Positions 48,864 to 57,736 of a stretch of 64,000 nt of DNA are shown here, piece after piece. The translations under genes were made by a program, and so were the position numbers. Under the pieces are notes generated by a model. That model had not been told where the DNA came from, did no database searches, and was given only the letters and a program-made list of their open reading frames with translations. The stretch is from the NCBI GenBank assembly GCA_033856515.1, contig JAWVEY010000017.1, forward strand, positions 53,109-117,108, written 5' to 3'. Each line of letters starts with the position of its first letter. Position 1 is the stretch's first letter. This DNA is from JALZKA01 sp033856515 (GTDB taxonomy: Bacteria > Actinomycetota > Thermoleophilia > Solirubrobacterales > 70-9).

Positions 48864-49706
48864 TTACCTCTTCTTCTTCCCGCGCCTGCGGCCGCGGACG
48901 ATCATCGCGTTGGAAGCTTTGCCCTTTTTACGGGTCCGGTAGCCGAGCGTCGGCTTGCCCCACGGAGTGCGCGGGTGACCGCCCGGCGTCTTGTGCGCCT
49001 CGCCACCGCCGTGTGGGTGGTCGACAGGATTCATCGCGACGCCGCGGGTCTGCGGGCGGATGCCCTTGTGGCGACTGCGGCCCGCCTTGCCGATGGTCAC
49101 GTTCTGGTGCTCGGAGTTGGAGAGCGTGCCCACGGTCGCGCGGCATTCGGCGCGGACCATGCGCATCTCGGACGAGGGAAGCCTGAGCGTCACGGTGTCG
49201 CCTTCCTTCGCGACCACCTGGATCGAGGTGCCCGCGGCGCGGCCGAGGCGCCCGCCCTGGCCGGCGATCAGCTCGACGTTGTGGACGATGGTTCCCGTCG
49301 GGATCTGGCCGAGGGCGAGGGCGTTACCGGGCCGGATGTCCGAGCCGGGTCCCGACTGGACCACAGCGCCGACGCCCAGCCCTTGCGGGGCGAGGATGTA
49401 GCTCTTGGCGCCGTCCGCGTAGTGGAGGAGGGCGATGTAGGTAGTGCGGTTCGGGTCGTACTCGATGGTCGCGACCTTCGCCGGGACGCCGTCCTTCAGG
49501 CGCTTGAAGTCGATCTCGCGGTAGCGGCGCTTGGCCCCGCCGCCGCGGTGGCGCGCGGTGACGCGACCGCGGGAGTTGCGCCCGCCGGTCGACTTCTTGC
49601 CCTTGGTGAGCGCCTTGAGCGGCCGATTGGCCGTGACCTCCTCGCGCTTCTGGTACGTCGTGAAGCGCCGGCCCGGGCTGGTCGGCTTTGTCTTGCGCAT
49701 AGCCAT
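48864..49706 (-). CDS. rplB: 50S ribosomal protein L2
   Basis: A protein of 280 residues with the L2 hallmarks GRNSRGRVTARHRGGGAKRRYREIDFKR and the peptidyl-transferase-region RGVAMNPVDHPHGGGEAHKTPGGHPRTPWGKPTLGYRTRKK. It is needed for subunit association. The ATG overlaps the rplW stop (TGATG). Confidence 0.99.
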   Translation of the reverse strand: MAMRKTKPTSPGRRFTTYQKREEVTANRPLKALTKGKKSTGGRNSRGRVTARHRGGGAKRRYREIDFKRLKDGVPAKVATIEYDPNRTTYIALLHYADGAKSYILAPQGLGVGAVVQSGPGSDIRPGNALALGQIPTGTIVHNVELIAGQGGRLGRAAGTSIQVVAKEGDTVTLRLPSSEMRMVRAECRATVGTLSNSEHQNVTIGKAGRSRHKGIRPQTRGVAMNPVDHPHGGGEAHKTPGGHPRTPWGKPTLGYRTRKKGKASNAMIVRGRRRGKKKR

Positions 49707-49999
49707 CAGTCAGCCACCGCCCCTTCGAAGAGTTCGATGCGGTCGCCGGGAGCCAGCTTCACGATCGCCTTCTTCCACGAGCGGGTCTTGCCCGAGTGGA
49801 GGCCGCGACGCTTTGGCTTCGACCGGATCGACTGGGTGCGCACGTTCAGGACCGTGACGTCGAAGACGTCCTCGACCGCGCGTGCGATCTGGGTCTTGTG
49901 GGCTCGGTCGTCGACGCGGAAGGTGTACTTGCCGTCGGCCATGAGCGCGTAGCTCTTCTCCGAGACGACCGGCTCGATGAGGATGGACCTGGATTCCAT
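49706..49999 (-). CDS. rplW: 50S ribosomal protein L23
   Basis: A 97-residue protein (SILIEPVVSEKSYALMADGKYTFRVDDRAHKTQIARAVEDVFDVTVLNVRTQ). It is at the exit-tunnel dock for trigger factor and SRP. The ATG overlaps the rplD TAA (TAATG). Confidence 0.98.
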   Translation of the reverse strand: MESRSILIEPVVSEKSYALMADGKYTFRVDDRAHKTQIARAVEDVFDVTVLNVRTQSIRSKPKRRGLHSGKTRSWKKAIVKLAPGDRIELFEGAVAD

Positions 50000-50685
50000 T
50001 AGGCGTTCTCCTCCTCGGCGGCATCACCATCGGCGACCGAGGTCGATGAGGCAGAGGTGCGCGTTACCTCGCCGCAGCGGGTCTCGATGATCTCGATTGC
50101 GGCCTGCGTGAGGATCAGTGAGCGGTGCCCGATCACGTCAGCGACACCGACCGCGGCGGCCGGTAGGACCGTGATCCCCTGGATGTTGCGAAAGCTCTTC
50201 TGGACGTCTGCCTCCTCGGCCCCGAGGACGAGCAGCGTCGGCGTGCGCGCGCTCCACTTGGTGAGGGCTTCGGCGGCCGCCTTGGTCGAAGGCTTGTCGA
50301 AGGCACCGGCGTCGAGGACCGCGACCGAGTCGCGATCCGCGTGGACGGACAGCGCTGCACGCAGCGCCTTGCGCCGGGCCTTGCGGTTCACCTTGACGGT
50401 GTAGCCGCGCGGCTTGGGCCCGAAGGCCGCGCCGCCGCCGCGCCTGTGCGGAACGCTGAGAGCGCCGACGCGCGCACGGCCGGTGCCCTTCTGGCGCCAG
50501 GCCTTGGCACCGGTCATCGAGACCTCACCGCGGCCGAGGGTGGACGCGGTGCCGCGGCGCTTGGCGTTTGCCTCAGCACGCGCGGTGTCGTGGACGAGCG
50601 ACTCATGGAAGGTCTCGGTGAAAAGAGCCTCGGGCAGCGCGGTCTTCGCCTGCTTGCCCAGCGTGGTGACCTTGGGATCAGCCAT
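49999..50685 (-). CDS. rplD: 50S ribosomal protein L4
   Basis: A protein of 228 residues with L4 loop motifs (GEVSMTGAKAWRQKGTGRARVGALSVPHRRGGGAAFGPKPRGYTVKVNRKARRKALRAALS). A Ser/Thr/Ala/Asp-rich tail of about 20 residues (RTSASSTSVADGDAAEEENA) extends beyond the usual end. In some bacteria L4 regulates the S10 operon. Overlaps rplC by 8 nt. Confidence 0.97.
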   Translation of the reverse strand: MADPKVTTLGKQAKTALPEALFTETFHESLVHDTARAEANAKRRGTASTLGRGEVSMTGAKAWRQKGTGRARVGALSVPHRRGGGAAFGPKPRGYTVKVNRKARRKALRAALSVHADRDSVAVLDAGAFDKPSTKAAAEALTKWSARTPTLLVLGAEEADVQKSFRNIQGITVLPAAAVGVADVIGHRSLILTQAAIEIIETRCGEVTRTSASSTSVADGDAAEEENA

Positions 50686-51307
50686 CGGTGCGGACCTCCA
50701 GCGTGCCGTTCTTCGGGCCCGGGACCGCGCCGCGGACCATGAGGAGGTTCTGCTCGGCGTCGATCTCGATGACCTCGAGACCCTTCTGCGTCGCGCGCTT
50801 GCCGCCCATCCGGCCCGGCATGCGAACGCCCTTGAAGACGCGAGCCGGGTCCGCGGAGGCGCCGACCGATCCAGGGGCGCGAACGTTGTGAGAGCCGTGG
50901 GAGACGGGGCCGCGGCCGAAGTTGTGGCGCTTGACCGTGCCCTGAAAGCCCTTGCCGATGGCGATGCCGGAGACCTTCACGCGCTGGCCGGGCTCGAACT
51001 GCTCGACGGTGGCGGAGTCACCGATCTTGAGCTCTTCCTCTGAGCCCAGGTCTTCGTCGCGGAACTCGACCAGTGTGCGCATTGGGCCGGCGTCGGCCTT
51101 CTTCAGGTGGCCGAGCTCGGCCTTCGTGAGCTTGCGCTCCTCGGTTGCGTCGAAGGCGAGCTGCACGGCGGTGTAGCCGTCGCGCTCGTCAGAGCGGATG
51201 CCGGTGACCGGACAGGGGCCGGCCTGGATGACGGTGACCGGGATGACCGTGCCGTCCTCCTGGAAGAGTTGGGTCATGCCCACCTTCTTGCCGATGATCG
51301 CCGCCAC
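50678..51307 (-). CDS. rplC: 50S ribosomal protein L3
   Basis: A protein of 209 residues (AAIIGKKVGMTQLFQEDGTVIPVTVIQAGPCPV; the FGRGPVSHGSHNVRAPGSVGASADPARVFKGVRMPGRMGGKR core near the peptidyl transferase centre). Normal length. It starts 6 nt after rpsJ. Confidence 0.98.
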   Translation of the reverse strand: MAAIIGKKVGMTQLFQEDGTVIPVTVIQAGPCPVTGIRSDERDGYTAVQLAFDATEERKLTKAELGHLKKADAGPMRTLVEFRDEDLGSEEELKIGDSATVEQFEPGQRVKVSGIAIGKGFQGTVKRHNFGRGPVSHGSHNVRAPGSVGASADPARVFKGVRMPGRMGGKRATQKGLEVIEIDAEQNLLMVRGAVPGPKNGTLEVRTDG

Positions 51308-51313
51308 GCCCGC

Positions 51314-51634
51314 CTAAATCTTGATCTCGATGTCGACTCCGGCTGGGAGCGCGTCGAGGCGCTGAAGGGAGTCGATCGTCGTCGGGGTCGGCTGATGGAT
51401 GTCGATCAGGCGCTTATGGGTACGGATCTCGAAGTGCTCGCGGGAGTCCTTGTCCTTGAACGGGGAGCGGATCACGCAATAGACGTTCTTGTCCGTCGGC
51501 AGCGGTACGGGGCCGGCGACGGTTGCGCCGGTGCGCTCGGCCGTGTCCACGATCTCGCGGGCAGCGCGATCAATCGCATCGTGGTCATAAGCCTTGAGCC
51601 GGATTCGGATTTTGTTTGTGGCGATAGTCGCCAT
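51314..51634 (-). CDS. rpsJ: 30S ribosomal protein S10
   Basis: A 106-residue protein from the ATG at 51634 (ATIATNKIRIRLKAYDHDAIDRAAREIVDTAERTGATVAGPVPLPT); the upstream in-frame ATG would add a Lys/Gln-rich 12-mer. It is the first gene of the S10 operon proper and a NusB partner in antitermination. About 200 bp upstream separate it from tuf and contain the hairpin cassette. Confidence 0.97.
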   Translation of the reverse strand: MATIATNKIRIRLKAYDHDAIDRAAREIVDTAERTGATVAGPVPLPTDKNVYCVIRSPFKDKDSREHFEIRTHKRLIDIHQPTPTTIDSLQRLDALPAGVDIEIKI

Positions 51635-51658
51635 GTCAGTTTCTTTCTGTTGTTTCTG

Positions 51659-51826
51659 GCGCTTTCGCACCGAGGGACAGAGCTTCTGCTCTGTCCCTCC
51701 GAGGCGGGCAAGCCCGCCTCGTCGTCAATCGAAGGTTTTATGTCTTTACGAGCGGGGCCGGAGGCCCCGGAGGGACAGAGCGGGAGCTCTGTCCCTCGGG
51801 CTACGAAGCTAAGCGAGCCTCGTAGC
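51659..51826. repeat. Cassette of five strong hairpins (plus a small sixth) between tuf and rpsJ
   Basis: Within 168 bp: a GGCGC/GYGCC mini-hairpin (51659-51672); a perfect 12-bp stem GAGGGACAGAGC with a 4-nt loop (51672-51699); a 9-bp stem GAGGCGGGC (51701-51720); GGGGCC/GGCCCC (51754-51768); a second copy of the GAGGGACAGAGC stem (51770-51797); and GCTACGA/TCGTAGC (51800-51826). No T-runs follow, so these are not classic intrinsic terminators. They may be processing/stability elements separating the very abundant tuf mRNA from the S10 operon, or inserted REP-like repeats. Confidence 0.8.
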
Positions 51827-51836
51827 GCGCGTCTGA

Positions 51837-53021
<1,185 letters not shown>

Positions 53022-53094
53022 TTGGCTTTCCTAACTCCTTTTTCTCTGTCTCAGTCTTTGGTTTCTCTTTAAGTGGCGAACCCGGGAAATATAG

Positions 53095-55200
53095 CTACGC
53101 GGCCTCGGTCGCCTCGCCCGATCTGGACGCGACGATCTCCTCTGCGATATTGCCCGGGACTTCCTCGTAGCGCTCGAACTGCATCGAGTAGTTCGCGCGG
53201 CCCTGCGTTGAAGAGCGCAGGTCCGTCGCGTAACCGAACATCTCCGACAGCGGCACGTATGCCTGAACCGCCAGCGCGTTGCCGCGCTGGTCTTGGCCCT
53301 GCACCTTGCCACGGCGCCTGGAGAGGTCGCCAATTACGTCGCCGAGGAAGTCTTCGGGGGTCACGACCTCGACGGCCATGACGGGCTCGAGCAGGACGGG
53401 CTTCGAGCGGCGAGCCGCTTCCTGAACCGCCATCGAGCCGGCGATCTTGAAGGCCATCTCCGAGGAGTCGACGTCGTGGTAGGAGCCGTCGACGAGCTCG
53501 ACTCGGACGTCCACCATCGGATAGCCGGCCTTAACGCCTGTGACGAGCGCCTCCTCGATCCCCTGCTCAACCGAGGGGATGTACTCCGAGGGAATGGCTC
53601 CGCCCTTGATCTTGTTGACGAAGTCGAAGCCCTCCTCGGGGGCGGGCTCCATGTTGATGACTACGTGGCCGAACTGGCCTCGACCGCCGGTCTGGCGGAC
53701 GAAGCGTCCAACGACCTTGTCGGAGCGGTCGCGGATCGTCTCGCGGTAGGCGACCTGCGGACGGCCGACGTTGGCCTCGACGGAGAACTCGCGAAGGAGC
53801 CGGTCCACGAGGACCTCGAGGTGGAGCTCGCCCATGCCGTGGATGACGGTCTGGCCGGTCTCCTCATCGGTCTCGATCTGGAAGGTGGGGTCCTCCTCGG
53901 CAAGGCGGGCGAGCCCGGAGCCGAGCTTCTCCTGGTCCGACTTCGTCTTCGGCTCGATCGCGACCGCGATGACGGGCTCCGGGAAGACGATCTGCTCGAG
54001 GACGACGGGAGCGTCAGGGGCGCAGAGCGTGTCGCCGGTCGAGGTCTGCTTGAGGCCGACGCCGGCGAGGATGTCACCCGCGAAGCACTCCTCGATGTCC
54101 TCGCGGTGGTTCGCGTGCATCATCAGCAGGCGGCCGATCCGCTCGGTGCGGCCACCGGTTGCGTTGAGGACGCGACTGCCCGACGAGAGCTTGCCGGAGT
54201 AGACGCGGAAGTAGGTGAGCTTGCCGACGAAGGGGTCGGACATGACCTTGAAAGCAAGCGCTGCGAATGGCGCGTCGTCTTCCGGGGGGCGCGAGACCCA
54301 CTCGCCCTCGGACCCGTCCTTGTTCGGGACGAAGCCCTCGAGCGGCGGCACCTCGAGCGGGGACGGCAGCAGCTCGACGATCGCGTCGAGCAGAGGCTGG
54401 ACGCCCTTGTTCTTGAAAGCGGAGCCGCAGAGGACTGGCGTGATCTTCAGATCCATCGTGGCCTGGTGGAGCGACTTGGCGATCCGCTCGTGCGGGATCT
54501 CCTGCTCGTCGAGGTACAGCTCCGCAAGCTCGTCGTCGTAGTCGGCGCAGGCGGCGATCAGCGCGTCGCGCGCCTCGTGGACCTCGTCGGCCATCTCGGC
54601 GGGAACGTCCTCGTACTCGAACTCGGTGCCGAGCTCGTCGTGCCAGACGAGGGCCTTGTTCTCGATCAGGTCGACGACGCCCTTGAGCTGGTCCTCGGCG
54701 CCGATCGGAAGCTGGATGGGAAGCGGGTTGGCCCCGAGCCGGTCCTTCATCGTCTGGACGGAACGGTGGAAGTCGGCGCCGACGCGGTCCATCTTGTTGA
54801 TGAAGGCGATGCGCGGCACCTTGTACTTGTCGGCCTGGCGCCAGACGGTCTCGGACTGGGGCTCGACGCCGGCGACAGAGTCGAAGACTGCGATCGCGCC
54901 GTCCAGGACGCGAAGCGAGCGCTCGACCTCAACGGTGAAGTCGACGTGGCCGGGCGTGTCGATGATGTTGATGCGGTGGTCCTTCCACTCGCATGCGGTC
55001 GCGGCGGAGGTGATCGTGATGCCGCGCTCCTGCTCCTGCTCCATCCAATCCATGACGGCAGCGCCCTCGTGGACCTCGCCCATCTTGTGGGTGCGGCCGG
55101 TGTAATAGAGGATGCGCTCGGTCGTCGTGGTCTTACCCGCGTCGATGTGCGCCATGATTCCGATATTGCGAGTTTTTTCTAGTGGGAAGCTGCGTGGCAT
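53095..55200 (-). CDS. fusA: Elongation factor G
   Basis: A protein of 701 residues from the ATG at 55200 (MPRSFPLEKTRNIGIMAHIDAGKTTTTERILYYTG). Five-domain EF-G with GTPase motifs DTPGHVDF and NKMDRVGAD and the domain IV HDVDSSEMAFKIAGSMAVQEA. An in-frame extension to an ATG at 55266 (MPFGRPPSEAG...) exists, but EF-Gs begin where annotated. The leader contains an intrinsic terminator, and a TATAGT box lies about 105 nt upstream. Unusually, fusA is separated from rpsG by two opposite-strand genes. Confidence 0.98.
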   Translation of the reverse strand: MPRSFPLEKTRNIGIMAHIDAGKTTTTERILYYTGRTHKMGEVHEGAAVMDWMEQEQERGITITSAATACEWKDHRINIIDTPGHVDFTVEVERSLRVLDGAIAVFDSVAGVEPQSETVWRQADKYKVPRIAFINKMDRVGADFHRSVQTMKDRLGANPLPIQLPIGAEDQLKGVVDLIENKALVWHDELGTEFEYEDVPAEMADEVHEARDALIAACADYDDELAELYLDEQEIPHERIAKSLHQATMDLKITPVLCGSAFKNKGVQPLLDAIVELLPSPLEVPPLEGFVPNKDGSEGEWVSRPPEDDAPFAALAFKVMSDPFVGKLTYFRVYSGKLSSGSRVLNATGGRTERIGRLLMMHANHREDIEECFAGDILAGVGLKQTSTGDTLCAPDAPVVLEQIVFPEPVIAVAIEPKTKSDQEKLGSGLARLAEEDPTFQIETDEETGQTVIHGMGELHLEVLVDRLLREFSVEANVGRPQVAYRETIRDRSDKVVGRFVRQTGGRGQFGHVVINMEPAPEEGFDFVNKIKGGAIPSEYIPSVEQGIEEALVTGVKAGYPMVDVRVELVDGSYHDVDSSEMAFKIAGSMAVQEAARRSKPVLLEPVMAVEVVTPEDFLGDVIGDLSRRRGKVQGQDQRGNALAVQAYVPLSEMFGYATDLRSSTQGRANYSMQFERYEEVPGNIAEEIVASRSGEATEAA

Positions 55201-55266
55201 GGTTCTTTTGAAAGAGTGTGGTCCGAGAGGAGGTCCGGCTTCGCTCGGCGGACGCCCGAAGGGCAT

Positions 55267-55286
55267 AAAAAAGGCCCTTTCGGGCC
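55267..55286 (-). terminator. Intrinsic terminator/attenuator in the fusA leader
   Basis: On the minus strand GGCCC-GAAA-GGGCC is followed directly by six T. It lies 66 nt before the fusA ATG and about 20 nt after the expected transcription start from the TATAGT box. A downstream GCCCTTCGGGC can pair imperfectly with the GGCCCGAAAGGGC stem and could act as antiterminator. Alternatively it stops read-through from rpsG. Confidence 0.68.
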
Positions 55287-55305
55287 GGGCCGCGAGCGAC
55301 GCCTG

Positions 55306-55311
55306 ACTATA
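55306..55311 (-). promoter_or_regulatory. -10 box (TATAGT) for fusA
   Basis: TATAGT on the minus strand (5 of 6 consensus) would start transcription near 55299, giving a leader of about 100 nt that includes the terminator. No good -35 is visible at 16-18 nt (AATTGG is nearest). Confidence 0.45.
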
Positions 55312-55342
55312 GCAGCACCTTGAGGCCCCCAATTAGCTCCAA

Positions 55343-56266
55343 ATGCGGCTGAGAAAGCCAGGTTCAAGGGCTTCAGAGCCCTCGAGTCCGAGTGCGCGCG
55401 AACGCGCCGCAAAACGGGCGGATAAGAAGCGCTCGGCCGCAGAGGCGACGGGATGGCGTGCGGCGTTGCGGCGCCCCGAGGTGAAGCCGGCGGGGCGGCG
55501 CGAGGCCACGAAGGACCGGGTCGGCGCGATCGCGTCCGTCGCGAAGCGCAGCGGGGCCGAGCTGCTTGGAATCGCCGGCGAGCTGGTGCGTATTCCGATC
55601 ACGCTCTATATGCGCATCGCGGAACGGCTCGGCGGCCTGGTCCTGGCGATCTGGCTTCGGATCTGGCCGTACCTCGTCGCCGCATGGCGGCTGGCCGGCC
55701 GCGCCCTTGCCTGGGCCCAGCACGCCGCGACCCCTGCGCGGGTCACCGTTGCGGTCGCGCTCCTGACCGCCGTGGCGCTCGCCGGTTCCCAGTGGGCGGA
55801 CCTCAGCGCGATCTCGGTGGGCACCGACGCGTACAAAGGCCTCGAGGACGTGGCCCCACCGCCCGAGGTGACGACGAAGACGGTCGGGGACACGCACTCG
55901 TGGATAGGCATCCCGCTGGCGATCGCCGCCGTCCTCTTGATCATTGGAAGCGCCAGAGGGCGCCCCGGACTCGCGCGCCTCTTGATCCCGGTCGGAATCG
56001 CGGTCGTTGCGGTCAGTGTGCTGATCGATCGGCCCGAGGGGCTCGACAAGGGCAACGACCAAGTCGCCTACGTAAGCGTGACGGCCGACCTTCTGACGGG
56101 CTTCTGGGCGCAACTGGTGTCCGGCATCGTCCTCATCCTCCTCGCAGTCGTGCTCGCCCGAGTTCTTAAGCCTCAGAAAACCGCCAGGCCGGCCCGGGAG
56201 GGCTCGAAGGCACGCCGGCGATTCCGCCCGCGCGGCTTCAGACGTGCCGCGGAGGCGGGGCAGTGA
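55343..56266 (+). CDS. Membrane protein of unknown function, 307 aa
   Basis: The first ~75 residues are basic and Ala/Arg-rich (cytoplasmic), followed by about five hydrophobic segments (residues ~85-115, 130-148, 188-205, 212-226, 255-280) and a strongly basic C-terminal tail (RPAREGSKARRRFRPRGFRR). No family is recognised. It lies between rpsG and fusA on the opposite strand, and its end overlaps the next gene (GTGA). The amphipathic Arg-rich ends might touch the ribosome or nucleic acid, but this is speculation. Confidence 0.75.
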   Translation: MRLRKPGSRASEPSSPSARERAAKRADKKRSAAEATGWRAALRRPEVKPAGRREATKDRVGAIASVAKRSGAELLGIAGELVRIPITLYMRIAERLGGLVLAIWLRIWPYLVAAWRLAGRALAWAQHAATPARVTVAVALLTAVALAGSQWADLSAISVGTDAYKGLEDVAPPPEVTTKTVGDTHSWIGIPLAIAAVLLIIGSARGRPGLARLLIPVGIAVVAVSVLIDRPEGLDKGNDQVAYVSVTADLLTGFWAQLVSGIVLILLAVVLARVLKPQKTARPAREGSKARRRFRPRGFRRAAEAGQ

Positions 56267-56772
56267 CGGCGAGCCGCCTCGAGCGCCTCCTGCCATGGGC
56301 GTGCGTTGTCTCCGCCGCCGTGCTGTGCGCGTCCGAGCTCATGACCATGTTCGAATTCACCCCGCCCGGCGCCGAGCCGCTCCAGAGCCAGTCGGCCGGC
56401 GACCGGCATGGCAACGCGATGTTCGTGATCGCCGGCTTCGCGATCCTGCTCACGATCGTCGCGGTCTGGGCCGGCTCCCGTCCGGCAGCGCTCGGAGTCG
56501 CAGTCATGGGTGTACTGGCTCTCCTCATCTTCCTCATCACCGATCTCCCGGACGCCGGCCAGGTGGGAACGCTCGACGACGCGCGCCAGTCCTTCATCGA
56601 CGCCGAGGCGGTCCCCCAGAGCGGCTTCTGGCTCGAGATGCTGGGAGCGCTTGGCCTGGCGTTATCGGGAGCGGCCCTCGCCACGATGTCGGCGGAGCAA
56701 CTCGAATCGTTACGCGGCAAGTTCTGGCGAACCGGCACGCCAAAGCCGAAGGCCCCGGCCACCAAGAGTTAG
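56263..56772 (+). CDS. Membrane protein of unknown function, 169 aa
   Basis: Starts at a GTG overlapping the stop of the preceding gene, so the two form a translationally coupled pair. Four hydrophobic helices are visible (PWACVVSAAVLCASELMTMF, AMFVIAGFAILLTIVAVWAG, ALGVAVMGVLALLIFLITDLP, FWLEMLGALGLALSGAALATM), with an extracellular acidic loop (TLDDARQSFIDAEAVPQSG). No family is recognised. It converges on rpsG, 4 nt apart. Confidence 0.74.
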   Translation: MTASRLERLLPWACVVSAAVLCASELMTMFEFTPPGAEPLQSQSAGDRHGNAMFVIAGFAILLTIVAVWAGSRPAALGVAVMGVLALLIFLITDLPDAGQVGTLDDARQSFIDAEAVPQSGFWLEMLGALGLALSGAALATMSAEQLESLRGKFWRTGTPKPKAPATKS

Positions 56773-56776
56773 AGGG

Positions 56777-57247
56777 CTACCAGCGGTAGTGAGCGAATGC
56801 TTTATTCGCTTGCGCCATACGGAAGATGTCGTCCTTCCGCTTCCAGGCGCCGCCCTGCTGCTGCGTCGCGTCCATGATCTCGCGGGCTAGGCGGTCGGAC
56901 ATCGACTTCTCGTTGCGGTTGCGCGCGAACGAGACGAGCCAGCGCACCGCGAGGGTGCGGGCGCGGCGGGCGGGGACTTCGATCGGCACCTGGTAGGTGG
57001 CGCCGCCGACTCGGCGGGACTTGACCTCGAGGTTCGGGGTCAGCTCGGTGATCGCCTCGTCGAGGACCTCGACCGGGGGGCGGCCGGTGCGCTCGCCGAC
57101 GATCGAAAGGGCGTCGTAGACGATCTCCTCCGCGGTGGCCTTCTTGCCGTGCAGCATCACCTTGTTGATGAGCTGCTGGACAAGGCGGCTTCGATGCTGC
57201 GCGTCCGGGTTGACCGGACGCTGCGGTGCGCGCGCTCTACGAGGCAT
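56777..57247 (-). CDS. rpsG: 30S ribosomal protein S7
   Basis: A protein of 156 residues (MPRRARAPQRPVNPDAQHRSRLVQQLINKVMLHGKKATAEEIVYDAL; ARRARTLAVRWLVSFARNRNEKSMSDRLAREIMDA). It nucleates 30S head assembly and autoregulates the str operon in E. coli. Its ATG overlaps the TGA (TGATG) of a 17-codon mini-ORF in the rpsL-rpsG gap. Confidence 0.98.
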   Translation of the reverse strand: MPRRARAPQRPVNPDAQHRSRLVQQLINKVMLHGKKATAEEIVYDALSIVGERTGRPPVEVLDEAITELTPNLEVKSRRVGGATYQVPIEVPARRARTLAVRWLVSFARNRNEKSMSDRLAREIMDATQQQGGAWKRKDDIFRMAQANKAFAHYRW

Positions 57248-57300
57248 CAGATAATTCCGTTGCCACTAGGGGCAATGTAGTTTCGCGACAAGTCGCTCAT
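57247..57300 (-). CDS. Mini-ORF, 17 aa (MSDLSRN, MSDVRRES-related), coupled to rpsG
   Basis: ATG at 57300 follows the rpsL TAG directly (TAGATG) and opens MSDLSRNYIAPSGNGII, ending with a TGA overlapping the rpsG ATG. Colinear DNA blocks shared with the rplF element (ATTCCGTTGCCACT, GGGCAA, TTTCGCG, GTCGCTCAT in plus-strand order) show common origin despite divergence. Confidence 0.42.
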   Translation of the reverse strand: MSDLSRNYIAPSGNGII

Positions 57301-57693
57301 CTACTTCTTCACGCCGTACATGGAGCGAGACTGCTTGCGGTCCGAGACGCCGGAGGCGTCGAGGGTGCCGCGGATCACCTTGTAGCGCACGCCCGGGAGG
57401 TCCTTGACGCGACCCCCGCGGACGAGCACGACGGAGTGCTCCTGAAGGTTGTGGCCCTCGCCGGGGATGTAACAGGTGACTTCCATGCCGTTCGTCAGGC
57501 GCACGCGCGCGACCTTGCGAAGCGCCGAGTTCGGCTTCTTGGGCGTTGCCGTGTAGACACGGGTGCAGACTCCGCGGCGCTGGGGCGCGGAGATGCGCTT
57601 CTTGCGCCCCTGCCCGGACTTGAGACCAGGCGTCGTCACCTTCTTAAGAGGTGTCTTGCGGCCTTTGCGGATGAGCTGATTGGTCGACGGCAC
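57301..57693 (-). CDS. rpsL: 30S ribosomal protein S12
   Basis: A protein of 130 residues from the GTG at 57693 (PSTNQLIRKGRKTPLKKVTTPGLKSGQGRKKRISAPQRRGVC). The decoding-centre loops KKPNSALRKVARVRLTNG and YIPGEGHNLQEHSVVLVRGGRVKDLPGVRY are wild-type-like at the positions where streptomycin-resistance changes occur (Lys of KKPNSAL and of GGRVKDLPG). The longer upstream frame is rejected. A TACCAT -10-like box ends 8 nt before the GTG. Confidence 0.98.
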   Translation of the reverse strand: MPSTNQLIRKGRKTPLKKVTTPGLKSGQGRKKRISAPQRRGVCTRVYTATPKKPNSALRKVARVRLTNGMEVTCYIPGEGHNLQEHSVVLVRGGRVKDLPGVRYKVIRGTLDASGVSDRKQSRSMYGVKK

Positions 57694-57701
57694 GGCCGAG
57701 G

Positions 57702-57707
57702 ATGGTA
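57702..57707 (-). promoter_or_regulatory. -10-like box (TACCAT) before rpsL
   Basis: On the minus strand TACCAT ends 8 nt before the rpsL GTG; no Shine-Dalgarno is present. It suggests rpsL-rpsG has its own promoter, separate from rpoBC, in the gap to the divergent HAD gene. Confidence 0.38.
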
Positions 57708-57723
57708 GCGGGTGAAGGGTGGC

Positions 57724-57729
57724 TAGCCT
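57724..57729 (+). promoter_or_regulatory. -10-like box (TAGCCT), leaderless arrangement
   Basis: TAGCCT ends 7 nt before the GTG at 57737 and favours that start over the in-frame GTG at 57719. Confidence 0.36.
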
Positions 57730-57736
57730 GAGCCTT

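Noticed and set aside
51659..51836. CRISPR array at the tuf-rpsJ repeat cassette
   Set aside because: The repeats are self-complementary hairpins with 4-nt loops and no regular spacers; no cas genes are near.
53293..55182. 629-codon open frame antisense to fusA
   Set aside because: Shadow of EF-G codon usage; Leu/Asp/Val-rich composition with no recognisable motif.
55201..55332. N-terminal extension of EF-G from an earlier ATG/GTG
   Set aside because: EF-G proteins start at the PRSFPLEKTRNIGI-type sequence; the extension covers the terminator hairpin. The short version from 55266 is kept only as a remark.
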